DNA of 64,000 bases from Nocardia sputorum (GTDB taxonomy: Bacteria > Actinomycetota > Actinomycetes > Mycobacteriales > Mycobacteriaceae), in assembly GCF_027924405.1 (NCBI RefSeq), contig NZ_AP026978.1, positions 1,426,001 through 1,490,000 of the forward strand, read 5' to 3'. Positions 22,762 to 33,318 of this stretch are shown piece by piece; positions within the stretch are counted from its first letter, which is position 1, and each line of letters starts with the position of its first letter. Both the position numbers and the translations under genes were made by a program. The notes below the pieces were generated by a model. The model was given only the letters and a program-made list of their open reading frames with translations, was not told the DNA's origin and made no database searches.

Positions 22762-22864
22762 GTCGTGTCCTCGGGGTCGATTGAGAGGTTCTCGGCGTAC
22801 CTCTGAATCTCGTCCTCGAGACGGCTTTTCGACAGCAACCCCAGCGCTGGTCCGCGCACTCCCA

Positions 22865-22884
22865 GGGTGGGGGAAACCTCACCC
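22865..22884 (-). terminator. Candidate terminator after fecB
   Basis: An 8-bp stem (GGGTGAGG/CCCCACCC on the minus strand, one mismatch) with a four-base loop lies 16 bases past the fecB stop. If it works, fecB and the downstream NRPS genes are separate transcription units. Confidence 0.45.
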
Positions 22885-22899
22885 AAGGGGGTGGGCCGG

Positions 22900-23991
22900 T
22901 CAGTCGGTCACGTAGCCGTTGAGCGTGTTGCGCAGATCGGTGAGCAGGGCGCGGGCGGCGGTGAGGCCCTCGCCGTGCCAGACGCTGTCCTCTACGGCGA
23001 ACACCCGGCGATCGGTGGCGGCGCCGAGGTCCTTCCAGTCGTCGCCGCGCAGCACCGCCTCGCCGTGCTTCTTGCCCTCCGGGCCCACGAGGATCACATA
23101 GATGACGTCGCCCTCCACCTTCGTGGCGAACTCGTCCTCGCGCACGTCGAACGAGGCGCCGCGCTGGGCGGCGGGACGCTGCACGCCCGCGTCGCCGAGC
23201 ACCTGGCCGGAGAAGCTGTCGCTGCCCTGCACCCGCTCGGTGTCGGCGGTGAACCGGACGACCGACGCCTGGGTCTGGCCCGCTGCCAAGGCGGCGCCGG
23301 TGTCGCGCGCTTCGGTTCGGTAGTTCTGCAGTGCGGTCTCGGCCGCCCCGCGCCGTCCCAGACCGGCCGCGAACGCGGCGAACTCGGCCTGCCAGCTGTT
23401 GTTCGAGCCGACCAGCACGGTCGGGGCGATGGCCTGCAGTGCGGTGAAAGTCGCTGTGCCGGCGGGGATCTCGCCCAGGATGAGATCGGGGTGCAGGTTC
23501 GCGATCCGGGCCGGATCGGGCTGCTCGGCGGTGCCGACGCCGGGGATCTTCAGCACGCCGGTGCCGAGGTAGGCGGGCTGCGGACTCGGCCCGTCCATGG
23601 TCACCGTGCCCACGACCCGCTCCCACAGGCCGAGCGCGCAGACCGCGTCCAGCGCGGAGGTGGTGAGCACGACGATGCGCTGCGGGTCGGCGGGCACCTC
23701 GGAGACGCCGGCCGCGTGGGTCACGCTGCGGGTGGCCTCACCCGGATCCGGCGCGCTCGGCAGCGCGCACGCCCGGGTGGTGTCACGCTCCAGCCCGACC
23801 ACTCCCGCGCCCGCGATATTGGTGGTGGTGCGCACGATGGACGCGGAGTCGTCGGTGGTTCCGCCGCATCCCGCCACGAGAATCGCCGCGGCCGCCGCCA
23901 CGACCGCCCGCCACCGGTGACCGGCCGCGCTGTTCCGATGGCGGATCGCGCGAATTCGGGTGCGTCCATGCATCACGTCGCTCACCGGCAT
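22900..23991 (-). CDS. fecB: FecB-type iron-siderophore-binding lipoprotein
   Basis: This exported lipoprotein (363 residues from the ATG at 23991; an alternative ATG at 23973 has a better GGTGA site) has the lipobox LVAGC near residue 45. Its two-lobed periplasmic binding fold belongs to the FecB/FepB/BtuF class: VPADPQRIVVLTTSALDAVCALGL at the start of lobe 1 (quoted in pieces VPADPQRIVV and LDAVCALGL), GVGTAEQPDPARIANLHPDL with the usual PDLIL strand, and WKDLGAATDRRVFAVEDSVWHG in lobe 2. Family members bind ferric siderophores or haem for ABC import. It is divergent from ctaD and serB as fecB is in M. tuberculosis, so it is probably a core gene whose closeness to the NRPS may be coincidental. 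No IdeR-type box was seen upstream. Confidence 0.88.
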   Translation of the reverse strand: MPVSDVMHGRTRIRAIRHRNSAAGHRWRAVVAAAAAILVAGCGGTTDDSASIVRTTTNIAGAGVVGLERDTTRACALPSAPDPGEATRSVTHAAGVSEVPADPQRIVVLTTSALDAVCALGLWERVVGTVTMDGPSPQPAYLGTGVLKIPGVGTAEQPDPARIANLHPDLILGEIPAGTATFTALQAIAPTVLVGSNNSWQAEFAAFAAGLGRRGAAETALQNYRTEARDTGAALAAGQTQASVVRFTADTERVQGSDSFSGQVLGDAGVQRPAAQRGASFDVREDEFATKVEGDVIYVILVGPEGKKHGEAVLRGDDWKDLGAATDRRVFAVEDSVWHGEGLTAARALLTDLRNTLNGYVTD

Positions 23992-24325
23992 GCGAGTGAG
24001 GGTACATGTCGGCGCCGGTCGTCCCGAGGGTGAGGTGGAAGCGGTGGGCGGCCGTATCCCAGAGGTTCTGTGGTTCGCTTGCGCGACCGTGTAATGACTC
24101 GAACGGGGGTGCTGTACGCGGATGCGCATACGACGACGCGAGTTGATCGCCGCCGCCAGGCAGGCCGAGGCCGCCATCGAGAACCTGCCAGCGCGATCGC
24201 GCCTCGATCTCACGGAGATGGTGCGGTTTTGTGGCCGTGTGCATTGCGGCGAATCCTCCAGTCATGCTCTTGCGGTGCATGCCATCCGCGCACAGCGCAC
24301 CATCGGAAGCAGCGATGCGGCGGCC
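23992..24325. other. Divergent upstream region of fecB
   Basis: Contains the fecB promoter region on the minus strand. A plus-strand frame is open from 24122 through to the hypothetical gene below, but its first 68 codons show no clear start signal. No recognised operator was found. Confidence 0.4.
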
Positions 24326-24727
24326 ATGGATACCCCGTTCGATCGGCTGCGGCTGGAGGCGCTGGACAGCGTGGCCCGGGACATCGAGGGGCTGGACGCG
24401 GACACCGTCGACTTGACGCACGCGGACCGGATAGCCGAGGAGCTGACGCGGTTCTTTCAGCAGAGAAAGGTGGCGGGACGCCCGTTGGCGGGGGTTCGCC
24501 TGATCTGCCTGAACGAGGCGTACGCGGTCGCCGGACGATATCGGGGCCCGTATCTCGGAGCGCGGAATATCGCCGATATGAGATTGATCGCCGATCCCGA
24601 AGACGAGCAGTTCGTCGCGTTGTGCGACGAACTGACTGTTCGAGTCGAAGAATCCGGTAGCTATCCGGTGATCGTCGACAGAATCCGAGAAGCCATGGCG
24701 GAGTTCACCAGCGCGAATCCGGTGTGA
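24326..24727 (+). CDS. Hypothetical protein
   Basis: I do not recognise this family. From the ATG at 24326 the protein has 133 residues: a helical acidic N terminus (FDRLRLEALDSVARDIEGLD), then a segment RPLAGVRLICLNEAYAVAGRYRGPYLG and a C-terminal helix rich in acidic residues. No signal peptide or membrane segment is seen. The frame stays open upstream to 24122, so the start is uncertain. It is convergent with the VOC protein gene. The codon use is less GC-biased than its neighbours. Confidence 0.55.
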   Translation: MDTPFDRLRLEALDSVARDIEGLDADTVDLTHADRIAEELTRFFQQRKVAGRPLAGVRLICLNEAYAVAGRYRGPYLGARNIADMRLIADPEDEQFVALCDELTVRVEESGSYPVIVDRIREAMAEFTSANPV

Positions 24728-24751
24728 GACGCCTATGCGCTGGTAACCGTT

Positions 24752-24795
24752 GGCCCGCAGGAGGGTCCGCCATGGTGGGGAGTCTTGTGCGGGCC
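24752..24795. terminator. Possible bidirectional terminator
   Basis: GGCCCGCA (24752-24759) can pair with TGCGGGCC (24788-24795) across a 28-base loop in the gap between two convergent genes. The loop is long, so this is weak. Confidence 0.3.
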
Positions 24796-24802
24796 GTTCG
24801 CG

Positions 24803-25609
24803 TCACGCGCGGTTGCCGCCGATGCTGAAGCGGGCGCCGGTGGCGTCGCTGACCGCGGACATGCGGCCGTAGGGGGTGTCCTGGGGTGGGGAGAGCACGT
24901 TCCCGCCGAGTTCGACGAGCCGCTCGACGGTCTTGTCCACGTCGTCGGCGCCGAAATACACGATCCAGCCCGCGGGGGCGCCCTCGGGCAGGAAAGCCGA
25001 GGCGTCCATGACGCCGCCCAGCATCGGGCTTTCGGCGTGGATCGTGGAGTAGCGGAATTCGGGGGCGTCGGAAATGGTGAAGACGTCCGACCAGCCGAAC
25101 ACCTCCCGGTAGAACGTCAGCGAGGCGTCGTAGGCACGGGTGTGCAGTTCGAACCAGGACGGCGCGCCCGCATGCTCGCGCCACTGACCGCCGGAGACCA
25201 GGCCCATGGTTTCGAATCCGGGGAACGTCCCGGCTTGCCAGATGCCGACACCCGCACCGCCCACGTCGCCCAGCACGGCCATCGTGCCCAGTTCGCCGAC
25301 CGCCATCGGCGGCACGACCAGCGACGCCCCCGCCGCGGTCGCCGCGTCGGCGGTGGCCTGCGCGTCGGAACTGGACAGATACACCGTCCACTGTTCCGGG
25401 CTGTCGGTGTCGCCGGGCATCCGGGCCATGGCGCCCGCCACCGCGCGCCCGTCCTTACGGAAGGTGACGTACCCGCCGAACTCCTCGCCCGCGCTCTCCG
25501 CGGTCCAGTCGAACAGCTCGCGGTAGAACGCGATACTCCGATCGAGATCGGAGCTGTACAAATCGACCCAGCAGGGATCGCCGGGCTTGCTGCTCTTCGG
25601 TGTCGTCAT
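24803..25609 (-). CDS. Two-domain VOC (glyoxalase-fold) family protein, Cfp30B-like
   Basis: Two vicinal-oxygen-chelate domains follow each other in 268 residues: residues 10-135 (DPCWVDLYSSDLDRSIAFYR) and 145-268 (APSWFELHTRAYDASLTFYR). Each has the beta-alpha-beta-beta-beta pattern. The sequence and length match the actinobacterial family typified by the mycobacterial antigen Cfp30B/TB27.3, whose enzyme activity is not settled. It is cytoplasmic, with no signal peptide. The ATG at 25609 follows AGGAGACC. It is probably transcribed alone. Confidence 0.85.
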   Translation of the reverse strand: MTTPKSSKPGDPCWVDLYSSDLDRSIAFYRELFDWTAESAGEEFGGYVTFRKDGRAVAGAMARMPGDTDSPEQWTVYLSSSDAQATADAATAAGASLVVPPMAVGELGTMAVLGDVGGAGVGIWQAGTFPGFETMGLVSGGQWREHAGAPSWFELHTRAYDASLTFYREVFGWSDVFTISDAPEFRYSTIHAESPMLGGVMDASAFLPEGAPAGWIVYFGADDVDKTVERLVELGGNVLSPPQDTPYGRMSAVSDATGARFSIGGNRA

Positions 25610-26227
25610 CGCTGGTCTCCTGGCTGAGGTGAACTCGTGTCACCGATACAGACGCCCACCGCTCGCGGAACTCATCGGTCCCCGGCGCGACTAGTCCGAG
25701 CGACCGATGACCTCAGGTCGCAGCGGAGCTCCGCCGATCGCCGCCCGGCCGGGGCCGCCGATCGCCACTCGCCCGAGGGTCGGCAGGTGCGCCGATCCCG
25801 GCCAGCGTCTCGCCTGGAGAGCTGGGTGCGCGGTCGGACGAAATTGTTGGAGGGCGGTCTACTCCGCCGTATCGCTGTCGCCGACCGCCGCCACGGGCAC
25901 CCGAGTCGGTTTCTGCACCAGCACCGCAATCAACCAACCCATGGGTTGCCGACTACGCGCCAACTCACCGCGACCATGTCTTTCGAGCGAAGCGAGACCG
26001 AGCATTGCCCGTTCGCGGCCCGAGCCATGAAGGGGCCGCGAACACGCCGCGCGAAGGCGCGGCAGAACAACACAGCTACGACAGAGAGTAGGACCCGTGC
26101 GGTCGGCCCGGGCGCGCCCGGTTTACGATGCCAAGAGCGCAAGCGAACTGTCGTCTGTCCCGACATCGGGGTGGATGCGATCAGCGGAGCCTGCGGAGCG
26201 ACCTAAAGGCACCTTTCAGGAGGATCA
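25610..26227. other. Intergenic region upstream of ctaD
   Basis: No supported gene in 618 bases; several frames are open but show no family or start signal. It contains a perfect hairpin GCCGCGC/GCGCGGC with loop GAAG at 26046-26063 and presumably the divergent promoters for the VOC gene and ctaD. Confidence 0.5.
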
Positions 26228-27970
26228 GTGACTGCCGTAGAGCCCCAGCCAGTCCCTCAGTTGGAAGCGACTCGGCCTTATCCGGCTCGGACCGGGCCGA
26301 AGGGCTCGTTCATCTACAAGATGGTCACCACCACGGACCCGAAGGTCCTGGGTGTCATGTACCTGACCACGTCGATGGGCTTCTTCCTCATCGGTGGCCT
26401 GATGGCCCTGCTCATGCGCGGTGAGCTGGCGCGACCCGGTCTGCAGTTCCTCTCGACCGAGCAGTTCAACCAGCTGTTCACCATGCACGGCACGATCATG
26501 CTGCTGTTCTACGCGACCGCGATCGTGTTCGGCTTCGCCAACATCATCCTTCCGCTGCAGATCGGCGCTCCCGACGTCGCGTTCCCCCGCTTGAACGCCT
26601 TCAGCTACTGGCTGTACGCGTTCGGCGCGAGCATGGCGACCGCGGGCTTCATCACCCCGGGCGGCGCCGCGGACTTCGGCTGGACGGCGTACGTGCCGCT
26701 GACCGACATCCTGCACTCGCCCGGTGTCGGCACCGACCTGTGGATCCTGGGCCTGGCGGTGTCCGGTCTGGGCACCATCCTCGGTGGCGTCAACATGCTG
26801 ACCACCGTGGTCTGCCTGCGCGCTCCGGGTATGACCATGTTCCGGATGCCGATCTTCACCTGGAACATCGCCGTCACCAGCGTCCTGGTGCTGCTGGCCT
26901 TCCCGCTGCTGACCGCCGCGCTGTTCGGCCTGGCCTACGACCGCCATCTGGGCGGCCACATCTACGACCCGGCCACCGGCGGCATCCTGCTCTACCAGCA
27001 CCTGTTCTGGTTCTTCGGCCACCCCGAGGTGTACATCATCGCGCTGCCGTTCTTCGGCATCGTCTCGGAGATCTTCCCGGTCTTCTCGCGTAAGCCGATC
27101 TTCGGTTACACCACGCTGGTCTACGCCACCCTGGGTATCGCCGCACTGTCCATCGCGGTGTGGGCGCATCACATGTACGCCACCGGCGCGGTGCTGCTGC
27201 CGTACTTCTCGTTCATGACCTTCCTCATCGCGGTCCCGACCGGTGTGAAGTTCTTCAACTGGATCGGCACCATGTGGCGCGGTCAGCTGACCTTCGAGTC
27301 GCCGATGCTGTTCTCCATCGGCTTCATCGTCACCTTCCTCTTCGGTGGTCTGTCCGGTGTCATCCTGGCCAGCCCGCCGCTGGACTTCCACGTCACCGAC
27401 TCGTACTTCGTCGTGGCGCACTTCCACTACGTGCTCTTCGGCACCATCGTGTTCGCCACCTACGCGGGCATCTACTTCTGGTTCCCGAAGATGACCGGCC
27501 GGATGTTGGACGAGCGCCTGGCGAAGTGGCACTTCTGGACGACCTTCATCGGCTTCCACACCACCTTCCTGGTCCAGCACTGGCTGGGCGCCGAGGGTAT
27601 GCCGCGCCGTTACGCCGACTACCTGCCCAGCGACGGCTTCACCACGCTGAACACGATCTCGACGATCGGCGCCTTCGTGCTCGGCGCGTCGATGCTGCCG
27701 TTCCTGTGGAACGTCTTCAAGAGCTACCGCTACGGCGAGGTGGTCACCGTGGACGACCCGTGGGGCTACGGCAACTCGCTGGAGTGGGCCACCACCTGCC
27801 CGCCGCCGCGGCACAACTTCTACGAGCTGCCGCGCATCCGCTCCGAGCGTCCCGCGTTCGAGCTGCACTACCCGCACATGGTCGAGCGCATGCGCGCCGA
27901 GGCGCACGTGGGCTGGGGCTCGGGCAAGCACGCCACCGAGCTGCACGAGCCGAACGCCCTGGCGAAGTAG
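26228..27970 (+). CDS. ctaD: Cytochrome c oxidase subunit I (aa3 type)
   Basis: This 580-residue integral membrane protein with about 12 helices is the catalytic subunit of the aa3 oxidase, which reduces O2 to water and pumps protons. Haem a ligand His is in [10 protein letters not shown]; the CuB His-Tyr motif HPEVY and following HHMY, and the haem a/a3 ligands in AHFHYVLFG, are all present. The C-terminal tail (about residue 510 on) carries the [12 protein letters not shown] segment typical of actinobacterial CtaD. The GTG at 26228 follows AGGAGGA. As in mycobacteria it stands apart from ctaC/ctaE/qcr and is followed by serB. A 20-bp hairpin terminator ends it. Confidence 0.97.
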   Translation: MTAVEPQPVPQLEATRPYPARTGPKGSFIYKMVTTTDPKVLGVMYLTTSMGFFLIGGLMALLMRGELARPGLQFLSTEQFNQLFTMHGTIMLLFYATAIVFGFANIILPLQIGAPDVAFPRLNAFSYWLYAFGASMATAGFITPGGAADFGWTAYVPLTDILHSPGVGTDLWILGLAVSGLGTILGGVNMLTTVVCLRAPGMTMFRMPIFTWNIAVTSVLVLLAFPLLTAALFGLAYDRHLGGHIYDPATGGILLYQHLFWFFGHPEVYIIALPFFGIVSEIFPVFSRKPIFGYTTLVYATLGIAALSIAVWAHHMYATGAVLLPYFSFMTFLIAVPTGVKFFNWIGTMWRGQLTFESPMLFSIGFIVTFLFGGLSGVILASPPLDFHVTDSYFVVAHFHYVLFGTIVFATYAGIYFWFPKMTGRMLDERLAKWHFWTTFIGFHTTFLVQHWLGAEGMPRRYADYLPSDGFTTLNTISTIGAFVLGASMLPFLWNVFKSYRYGEVVTVDDPWGYGNSLEWATTCPPPRHNFYELPRIRSERPAFELHYPHMVERMRAEAHVGWGSGKHATELHEPNALAK

Positions 27971-28018
27971 GGCGGTTTCGCGCCGGGGCCGGGCAGACGA
28001 CGTCCGGTCGCGCCGTAG

Positions 28019-29383
<1,365 letters not shown>

Positions 29384-29452
29384 TCAGCCGGCCCGCTCGG
29401 CGCTCGCCTCGGTAGGCTCGCTGCTGTTGATCTTTCGGCGATCGGAGGACGG

Positions 29453-29623
29453 GTGCGGAAGGCCCTGCTTGTGCTGCCGGCCGGGTTGGCGGTAGCGGGG
29501 TGCGGCGGCTCCGGAGCATCGCGACGGTCGACGCGGCCGTTGACGATGGAGTACCGGCGCCCGCGGGAGCAGGGACTGGAAGCGGCCAGGACGTTTTCGT
29601 TGACGATCGAGGTGAAGCCATGA
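29453..29623 (+). CDS. Small lipoprotein coupled to the Pth2-like gene
   Basis: A 56-residue product starts at the GTG at 29453, five bases behind GGAGG. It opens with a compact lipoprotein signal (MRKALLVLPAGLAVAGC, lipobox VAGC) and a short basic mature part. Its TGA at 29621-29623 overlaps the ATG of the next gene as ATGA, which strongly suggests that it is translated and coupled. No family is recognised. It could alternatively be a leader peptide that primes translation of the next gene. Confidence 0.6.
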   Translation: MRKALLVLPAGLAVAGCGGSGASRRSTRPLTMEYRRPREQGLEAARTFSLTIEVKP

Positions 29624-30423
29624 CGAGCATTCCGGAATGCGGTGCCGACGTCCGGGATGACGGCGTAACCCGTACGGGCGCAACTATTTCGGACGTCGAA
29701 GGGTTCCGGGCCCGGCACACGGAGTTGTCTGCGGGCTACGGTGCGGGCGATCCGGACGACCCGGCCATGGTGCAGGCGATGCAGATGGTTCTGCATCTGC
29801 CCAAGACCGATCCGCCGCCGCGCAGTGCGCTGCTGGCCGCCGCCGCGTCCGCCGCGGTGGCGCTGTGCCTGGACGAGCGCGTCGGGCCGGGTGGCGAGTG
29901 GGAGGAACGCTATCTGGCTTGGAAGCGGTCGCGAATCCGCAAGGTGGCTCGCCGGGCGCGCGGCGCCCAATGGCGCGCGACGTGCGGCGTGCCGGGCGTC
30001 ACCGTCGAGATCGAGGGCGCGCAGGCGCGGGCGCTGGTCCCGGGGCCGGTGGGGCAGGTCGATCCGCTGATCAAGCGGCTGCAGATCGGCGGCACCGATC
30101 TCGAGCACGACGAGCCAGGGCCGCCCGATCCGGACCTGCCGGTGCTCTGGGTGAACGCCGCGCTCGGGATGACGCTGGGCAAGTCGGCCGCACAGGTGGG
30201 TCACGCGAGCATGCTGCTGGCCGGTGCGCTGCCGGTGGAGCACGCGCTGCGCTGGGCGGAACTCGGCTTCCGTTGCGCGGTGCGCGAGGCCGACGCGCAG
30301 CACTGGGCCGCGCTGGTCGAGCAGGTGGCCGGAGGCGCAGCGGTCGCCGTGCGCGACGCGGGATACACCGAAGTGGCGCCGGGCTCGATGACGGTGATCG
30401 CGGTGCCCGCCCGGTCCTGGTGA
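29620..30423 (+). CDS. Peptidyl-tRNA hydrolase, Pth2 family, with N-terminal extension
   Basis: The C-terminal 120 residues of this 267-residue protein form a Pth2 domain: ALGMTLGKSAAQVGHASMLL (in pieces MTLGKSAAQ and QVGHAS) carries the catalytic-type Lys and His, and VRDAGYTEVAPGSMTVIAV is the family's C-terminal signature. Pth2 proteins release peptides from stalled peptidyl-tRNA. The first ~140 residues (a helical segment with RYLAWKRSRIRKVARRAR) are an actinobacterial extension of unknown role. The ATG at 29620 is fixed by overlap with the small lipoprotein. Bacterial Pth2 is normally secondary to Pth1. Confidence 0.8.
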   Translation: MTSIPECGADVRDDGVTRTGATISDVEGFRARHTELSAGYGAGDPDDPAMVQAMQMVLHLPKTDPPPRSALLAAAASAAVALCLDERVGPGGEWEERYLAWKRSRIRKVARRARGAQWRATCGVPGVTVEIEGAQARALVPGPVGQVDPLIKRLQIGGTDLEHDEPGPPDPDLPVLWVNAALGMTLGKSAAQVGHASMLLAGALPVEHALRWAELGFRCAVREADAQHWAALVEQVAGGAAVAVRDAGYTEVAPGSMTVIAVPARSW

Positions 30424-30549
30424 ACCATCGCGCGGGCGTGTCGGAGGGGCGCCCGATACGGCCGTGCGGGCGGCGTTCCCGCAAAGATCCGACCGACCGG
30501 CTCGGTTTTCCCTCCCCGCGTTGGCAAGTGCCCCCACGGGTGGGCCAAG

Positions 30550-31383
30550 ATGGAGCGCGTGCCGCAACCGGATCCCGATCTGCTCATCGATTTCACCGAC
30601 GTGACCGTCCGCCGCTCCGGCCATACTCTCGTCGGCCCGGTCACCTGGCAGGTCGAGCTCGACGAACGCTGGGTGGTCCTCGGACCCAACGGCGCGGGCA
30701 AGACCTCGCTGCTACGGATGGCCGCCGCGGAGCTGCACCCGACCGCGGGCATCGCCCATCTGCTGGGGGAGCGGATCGGGAAGGTGGACATCACCGAGTT
30801 GCGCCCGCGCATCGGCCTGTCGTCGGCCGCGGTGGCCAGCCGGGTGCCGGTCGACGAGAAGGTCAGCGATCTGGTGATCTCCGCGGGTTACGCGGTGCTC
30901 GGCCGCTGGCGGGAGCGCTACGACGACGTGGACACCGACCGCGCCATCGACATGCTGGAAAGCCTGGGAGCCGAGCACCTCTCGGACCGCACCTACGGCA
31001 CGCTGTCGGAGGGCGAGCGCAAGCGGGTGCTCATCGCCCGCGCGCTGATGACCGACCCCGAGCTGCTGCTGCTCGACGAGCCGGCCGCGGGCTTGGACCT
31101 GGGCGGCCGCGAGGAATTGGTCGAGCGGCTCGGCGATCTCGCCGCCGATCCGGACGCGCCCGCGATCGTGCTGGTCACCCACCACGTGGAGGAGATCCCG
31201 CCGGGGTTCACGCACGGCCTGCTGCTCAACGAGGGCGAAGTGGTGGCGCAGGGATTGCTCTCCGACGTACTCACGTCGGAGAACCTCAGCGACGCCTTCA
31301 GGCAATCGATCGCGCTCGATCGGGTCGACGGCCGTTACTTCGCGCGGCGCTCGCGCCGGGCGGGCAGCCACCGCAGCCGCTGA
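30550..31383 (+). CDS. Stand-alone ABC transporter ATP-binding protein
   Basis: The ATPase has 277 residues, or 274 if the GTG at 30559 behind GGAG is used. Walker A is [11 protein letters not shown] (about 45), signature LSEGERKRVL (about 155), Walker B LLLLDEPAAGLDLGGRE and H-loop VTHHVEEIP. Residues 230-277 form a basic tail. No permease is adjacent; the gene sits in the same position as Rv3041c of M. tuberculosis, in a run of genes with the NUDIX hydrolase and enoyl-CoA hydratase. The transported substrate, if any, cannot be told. Confidence 0.85.
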   Translation: MERVPQPDPDLLIDFTDVTVRRSGHTLVGPVTWQVELDERWVVLGPNGAGKTSLLRMAAAELHPTAGIAHLLGERIGKVDITELRPRIGLSSAAVASRVPVDEKVSDLVISAGYAVLGRWRERYDDVDTDRAIDMLESLGAEHLSDRTYGTLSEGERKRVLIARALMTDPELLLLDEPAAGLDLGGREELVERLGDLAADPDAPAIVLVTHHVEEIPPGFTHGLLLNEGEVVAQGLLSDVLTSENLSDAFRQSIALDRVDGRYFARRSRRAGSHRSR

Positions 31384-31421
31384 CCCGGTCGGTGTGCGGT
31401 CGCCCACCAAGCGCGCAACGG

Positions 31422-31542
31422 GCGTACCTTCGCCTTCGCTTGGGTCGTACGCGGTTGTGGACGAGTTGGCGTCCAACTGCGCGAGTTCAGGCGTACCTCG
31501 GCCTCGACTCCGCCGTGCGCGGGTTGTGGACGGAGTGCGTCC
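31422..31542 (+). repeat. Imperfect direct repeat upstream of the NUDIX gene
   Basis: Two copies of about 52 bases (31422-31474 and 31491-31542), offset by 69 bases, share GCGTACCT, GCGGTTGTGGAC and GCGTCC blocks with small indels. They fill most of the gap before the NUDIX start, so they may duplicate a promoter or operator. Confidence 0.55.
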
Positions 31543-31566
31543 GATCGCACCCGTTATGGTGCAAGG

Positions 31567-32406
31567 GTGAGTGAGACAGAAGCGCAGGCAGACTCTCAGC
31601 GACCGGCATCGCCGCTCAAGGATGCGTCGACGGTGATGCTGGTGCGCGACGGCGCCGATGGGCCGGAGATCTTCCTGCAACGCCGGGTGGGCGCCATGGC
31701 GTTCGCCGCGGGCATGACCGTGTTCCCCGGCGGCGGCGTCGATCCGTCCGACGGCACCGCGGACATCGCCTGGGCCGGTCCCGAGCCCGCCTGGTGGGCG
31801 CAGCGGTTCGCCACCACCGAGGCCAGGGCCAAGGCGCTGGTCTGCGCGGCCGTCCGCGAGACGTTCGAGGAGTGCGGTGTGCTGCTGGCCGGCCCGACCG
31901 CCGACAGCGTCGTCTCCGAAACCACCGGATACCGGGACGCGCGCGGCAGGCTGGAGCGCAGGGAGCTGACCTTGGCATCGTTCCTCGCCGACGAGAAGCT
32001 GGTGCTCCGCGCCGACCTGCTGCGCCCGTGGGCGAACTGGATCACTCCGGTCATCGAGCCGCGCCGCTATGACACCCGGTTCTTCGTCGCGGTGCTGCCG
32101 GAGGGCCAGCGCGCCGACGGCGCCACGTCCGAGGCCGCGGAGGTGCGGTGGAGCACCCCGGCCGAGGCGCTGGCGCGCTGGCGCTCGGGCGTCGACGTGC
32201 TGCTCCCCCCGACGTGGTCGCAACTGGTAGCGCTCGGCGAATTCCGCTCCACCGCCGACATCCTGGCGGCCCAGCGCGCCATCGACCCGATCCTGCCCGT
32301 GCTGTCCGATCTGGACGGCGAACAGCTGTTGTCCTTCCCCGGCAACCACCGCTACTTCGCCGACCTACCCGACGCCGGGCGACTCCGAGGATCCGTGCGC
32401 CCATGA
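31567..32406 (+). CDS. NUDIX hydrolase (NUDT19/CoA-diphosphatase-like)
   Basis: The 279-residue cytoplasmic protein starts at the GTG at 31567. The Nudix box is split by an insertion as in the NUDT19 group: GGGVDPSDG (about 58-66), then VRETFEECGVLL (about 97-108) containing the REUXEEXGU core with the metal-binding glutamates. The C-terminal half (TPAEALARWRSG) is typical of this subgroup, which hydrolyses CoA or acyl-CoA diphosphate bonds; the actual substrate is not shown. It sits before the enoyl-CoA hydratase, compatible with acyl-CoA metabolism. Confidence 0.85.
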   Translation: MSETEAQADSQRPASPLKDASTVMLVRDGADGPEIFLQRRVGAMAFAAGMTVFPGGGVDPSDGTADIAWAGPEPAWWAQRFATTEARAKALVCAAVRETFEECGVLLAGPTADSVVSETTGYRDARGRLERRELTLASFLADEKLVLRADLLRPWANWITPVIEPRRYDTRFFVAVLPEGQRADGATSEAAEVRWSTPAEALARWRSGVDVLLPPTWSQLVALGEFRSTADILAAQRAIDPILPVLSDLDGEQLLSFPGNHRYFADLPDAGRLRGSVRP

Positions 32407-32507
32407 GAGAGGCGGCCCAGCTGTCGGACGCCTGCTGTCGGTGACCCCGCGGTCGGTCTTCGGGCCTCACCGCTGGTGACGGCGCGGACCCGGTAGCGTG
32501 GCCTCTC

Positions 32508-33281
32508 ATGGCCGAATTCGTGACCCTGGAGCTGCCGGAGGGTGATGCGCGGGGCGTGGCCGTCCTGCGGTTCGCCCGCCCGCCGATGAACTTGCTGAAC
32601 GTGCAGCTGGTGCGCGAGCTGGCCGAGGCGGCCGACGCCGTCGCGGCGGACCCGGGGGTCGCCGCGGTGGTCGTGTACGGCGACGAACGGGTGTTCTCGG
32701 CGGGTGACGACGTGGCCGAACTGTTCGGTCTCGGCAGCGAGCAGGCCGACGCCATGGCGGCCGACCTGCAGCGCGCCCTCGGCTGCCTGGCCCGGATTCC
32801 GCAGCCCACCGTCGCGGCGATCAGCGGTTACTGCCTCGGTGGCGGGCTGGAGCTGGCGCTGGGCGCGGACCGCCGCGTCATCGGCGACAACGTGAAGCTG
32901 GGTCTGCCGCAGATCGAGACCGGCCTGATCCCGCTGGCGGGCATCCGGCGGCTCGCGCTGCTGATCGGGCCCGGCCCGGCCAAGGACCTCGTCTACACCG
33001 GTCGATTCGTCGAGGCGGAGGAGGCGAAGACGCTGGGTCTCGTCGACGAGGTCGTCGCGCCGGACGACGTGTACACCGCCGCGATGCGCTGGGCGCGCCG
33101 GTTCGTCGGCGGTCCCGCCCGTGCGCTGGCCGCCGCCAAAGCGGTCTTCGAAGCAGGTCCGCACGGCCTCGATCGGGCCCGCGGGGAGTGGTCCGCCCTG
33201 TTCACGACGGAAGATCGCCTGATAGGAACAGGTTCCTATCTGGCCAACGGTCCAGGGTCGGCGGAATTCGTGGGCCGATAG
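32508..33281 (+). CDS. Enoyl-CoA hydratase/isomerase family protein
   Basis: A crotonase-fold protein of 257 residues. The first oxyanion-hole segment FSAGDDVAELFG (about 63-74) and the second SGYCLGGGLELALGAD (about 106-121) are intact. The usual catalytic Glu of hydratases in the motif QPE is Gln135 here (LGLPQIETG), and the second catalytic Glu position is Asp160 (AKDLVYTG). It may therefore catalyse an isomerase, hydrolase or other crotonase reaction rather than standard hydration. It corresponds by position to EchA17 of M. tuberculosis. Confidence 0.88.
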   Translation: MAEFVTLELPEGDARGVAVLRFARPPMNLLNVQLVRELAEAADAVAADPGVAAVVVYGDERVFSAGDDVAELFGLGSEQADAMAADLQRALGCLARIPQPTVAAISGYCLGGGLELALGADRRVIGDNVKLGLPQIETGLIPLAGIRRLALLIGPGPAKDLVYTGRFVEAEEAKTLGLVDEVVAPDDVYTAAMRWARRFVGGPARALAAAKAVFEAGPHGLDRARGEWSALFTTEDRLIGTGSYLANGPGSAEFVGR

Positions 33282-33318
33282 CAGGCGTCAACTGCGGATT
33301 TGGGTAGGCTTGCCGACC

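Noticed and set aside
23992..24120. IdeR/DmdR iron box upstream of fecB
   Set aside because: I searched by eye for the TTAGGTTAG-CTAACCTAA pattern and found no acceptable match, so iron control is not supported.
25637..26206. 189-codon frame upstream of ctaD
   Set aside because: Arg/Thr/Ser-rich translation with no family, no start signal and poor third-position GC.
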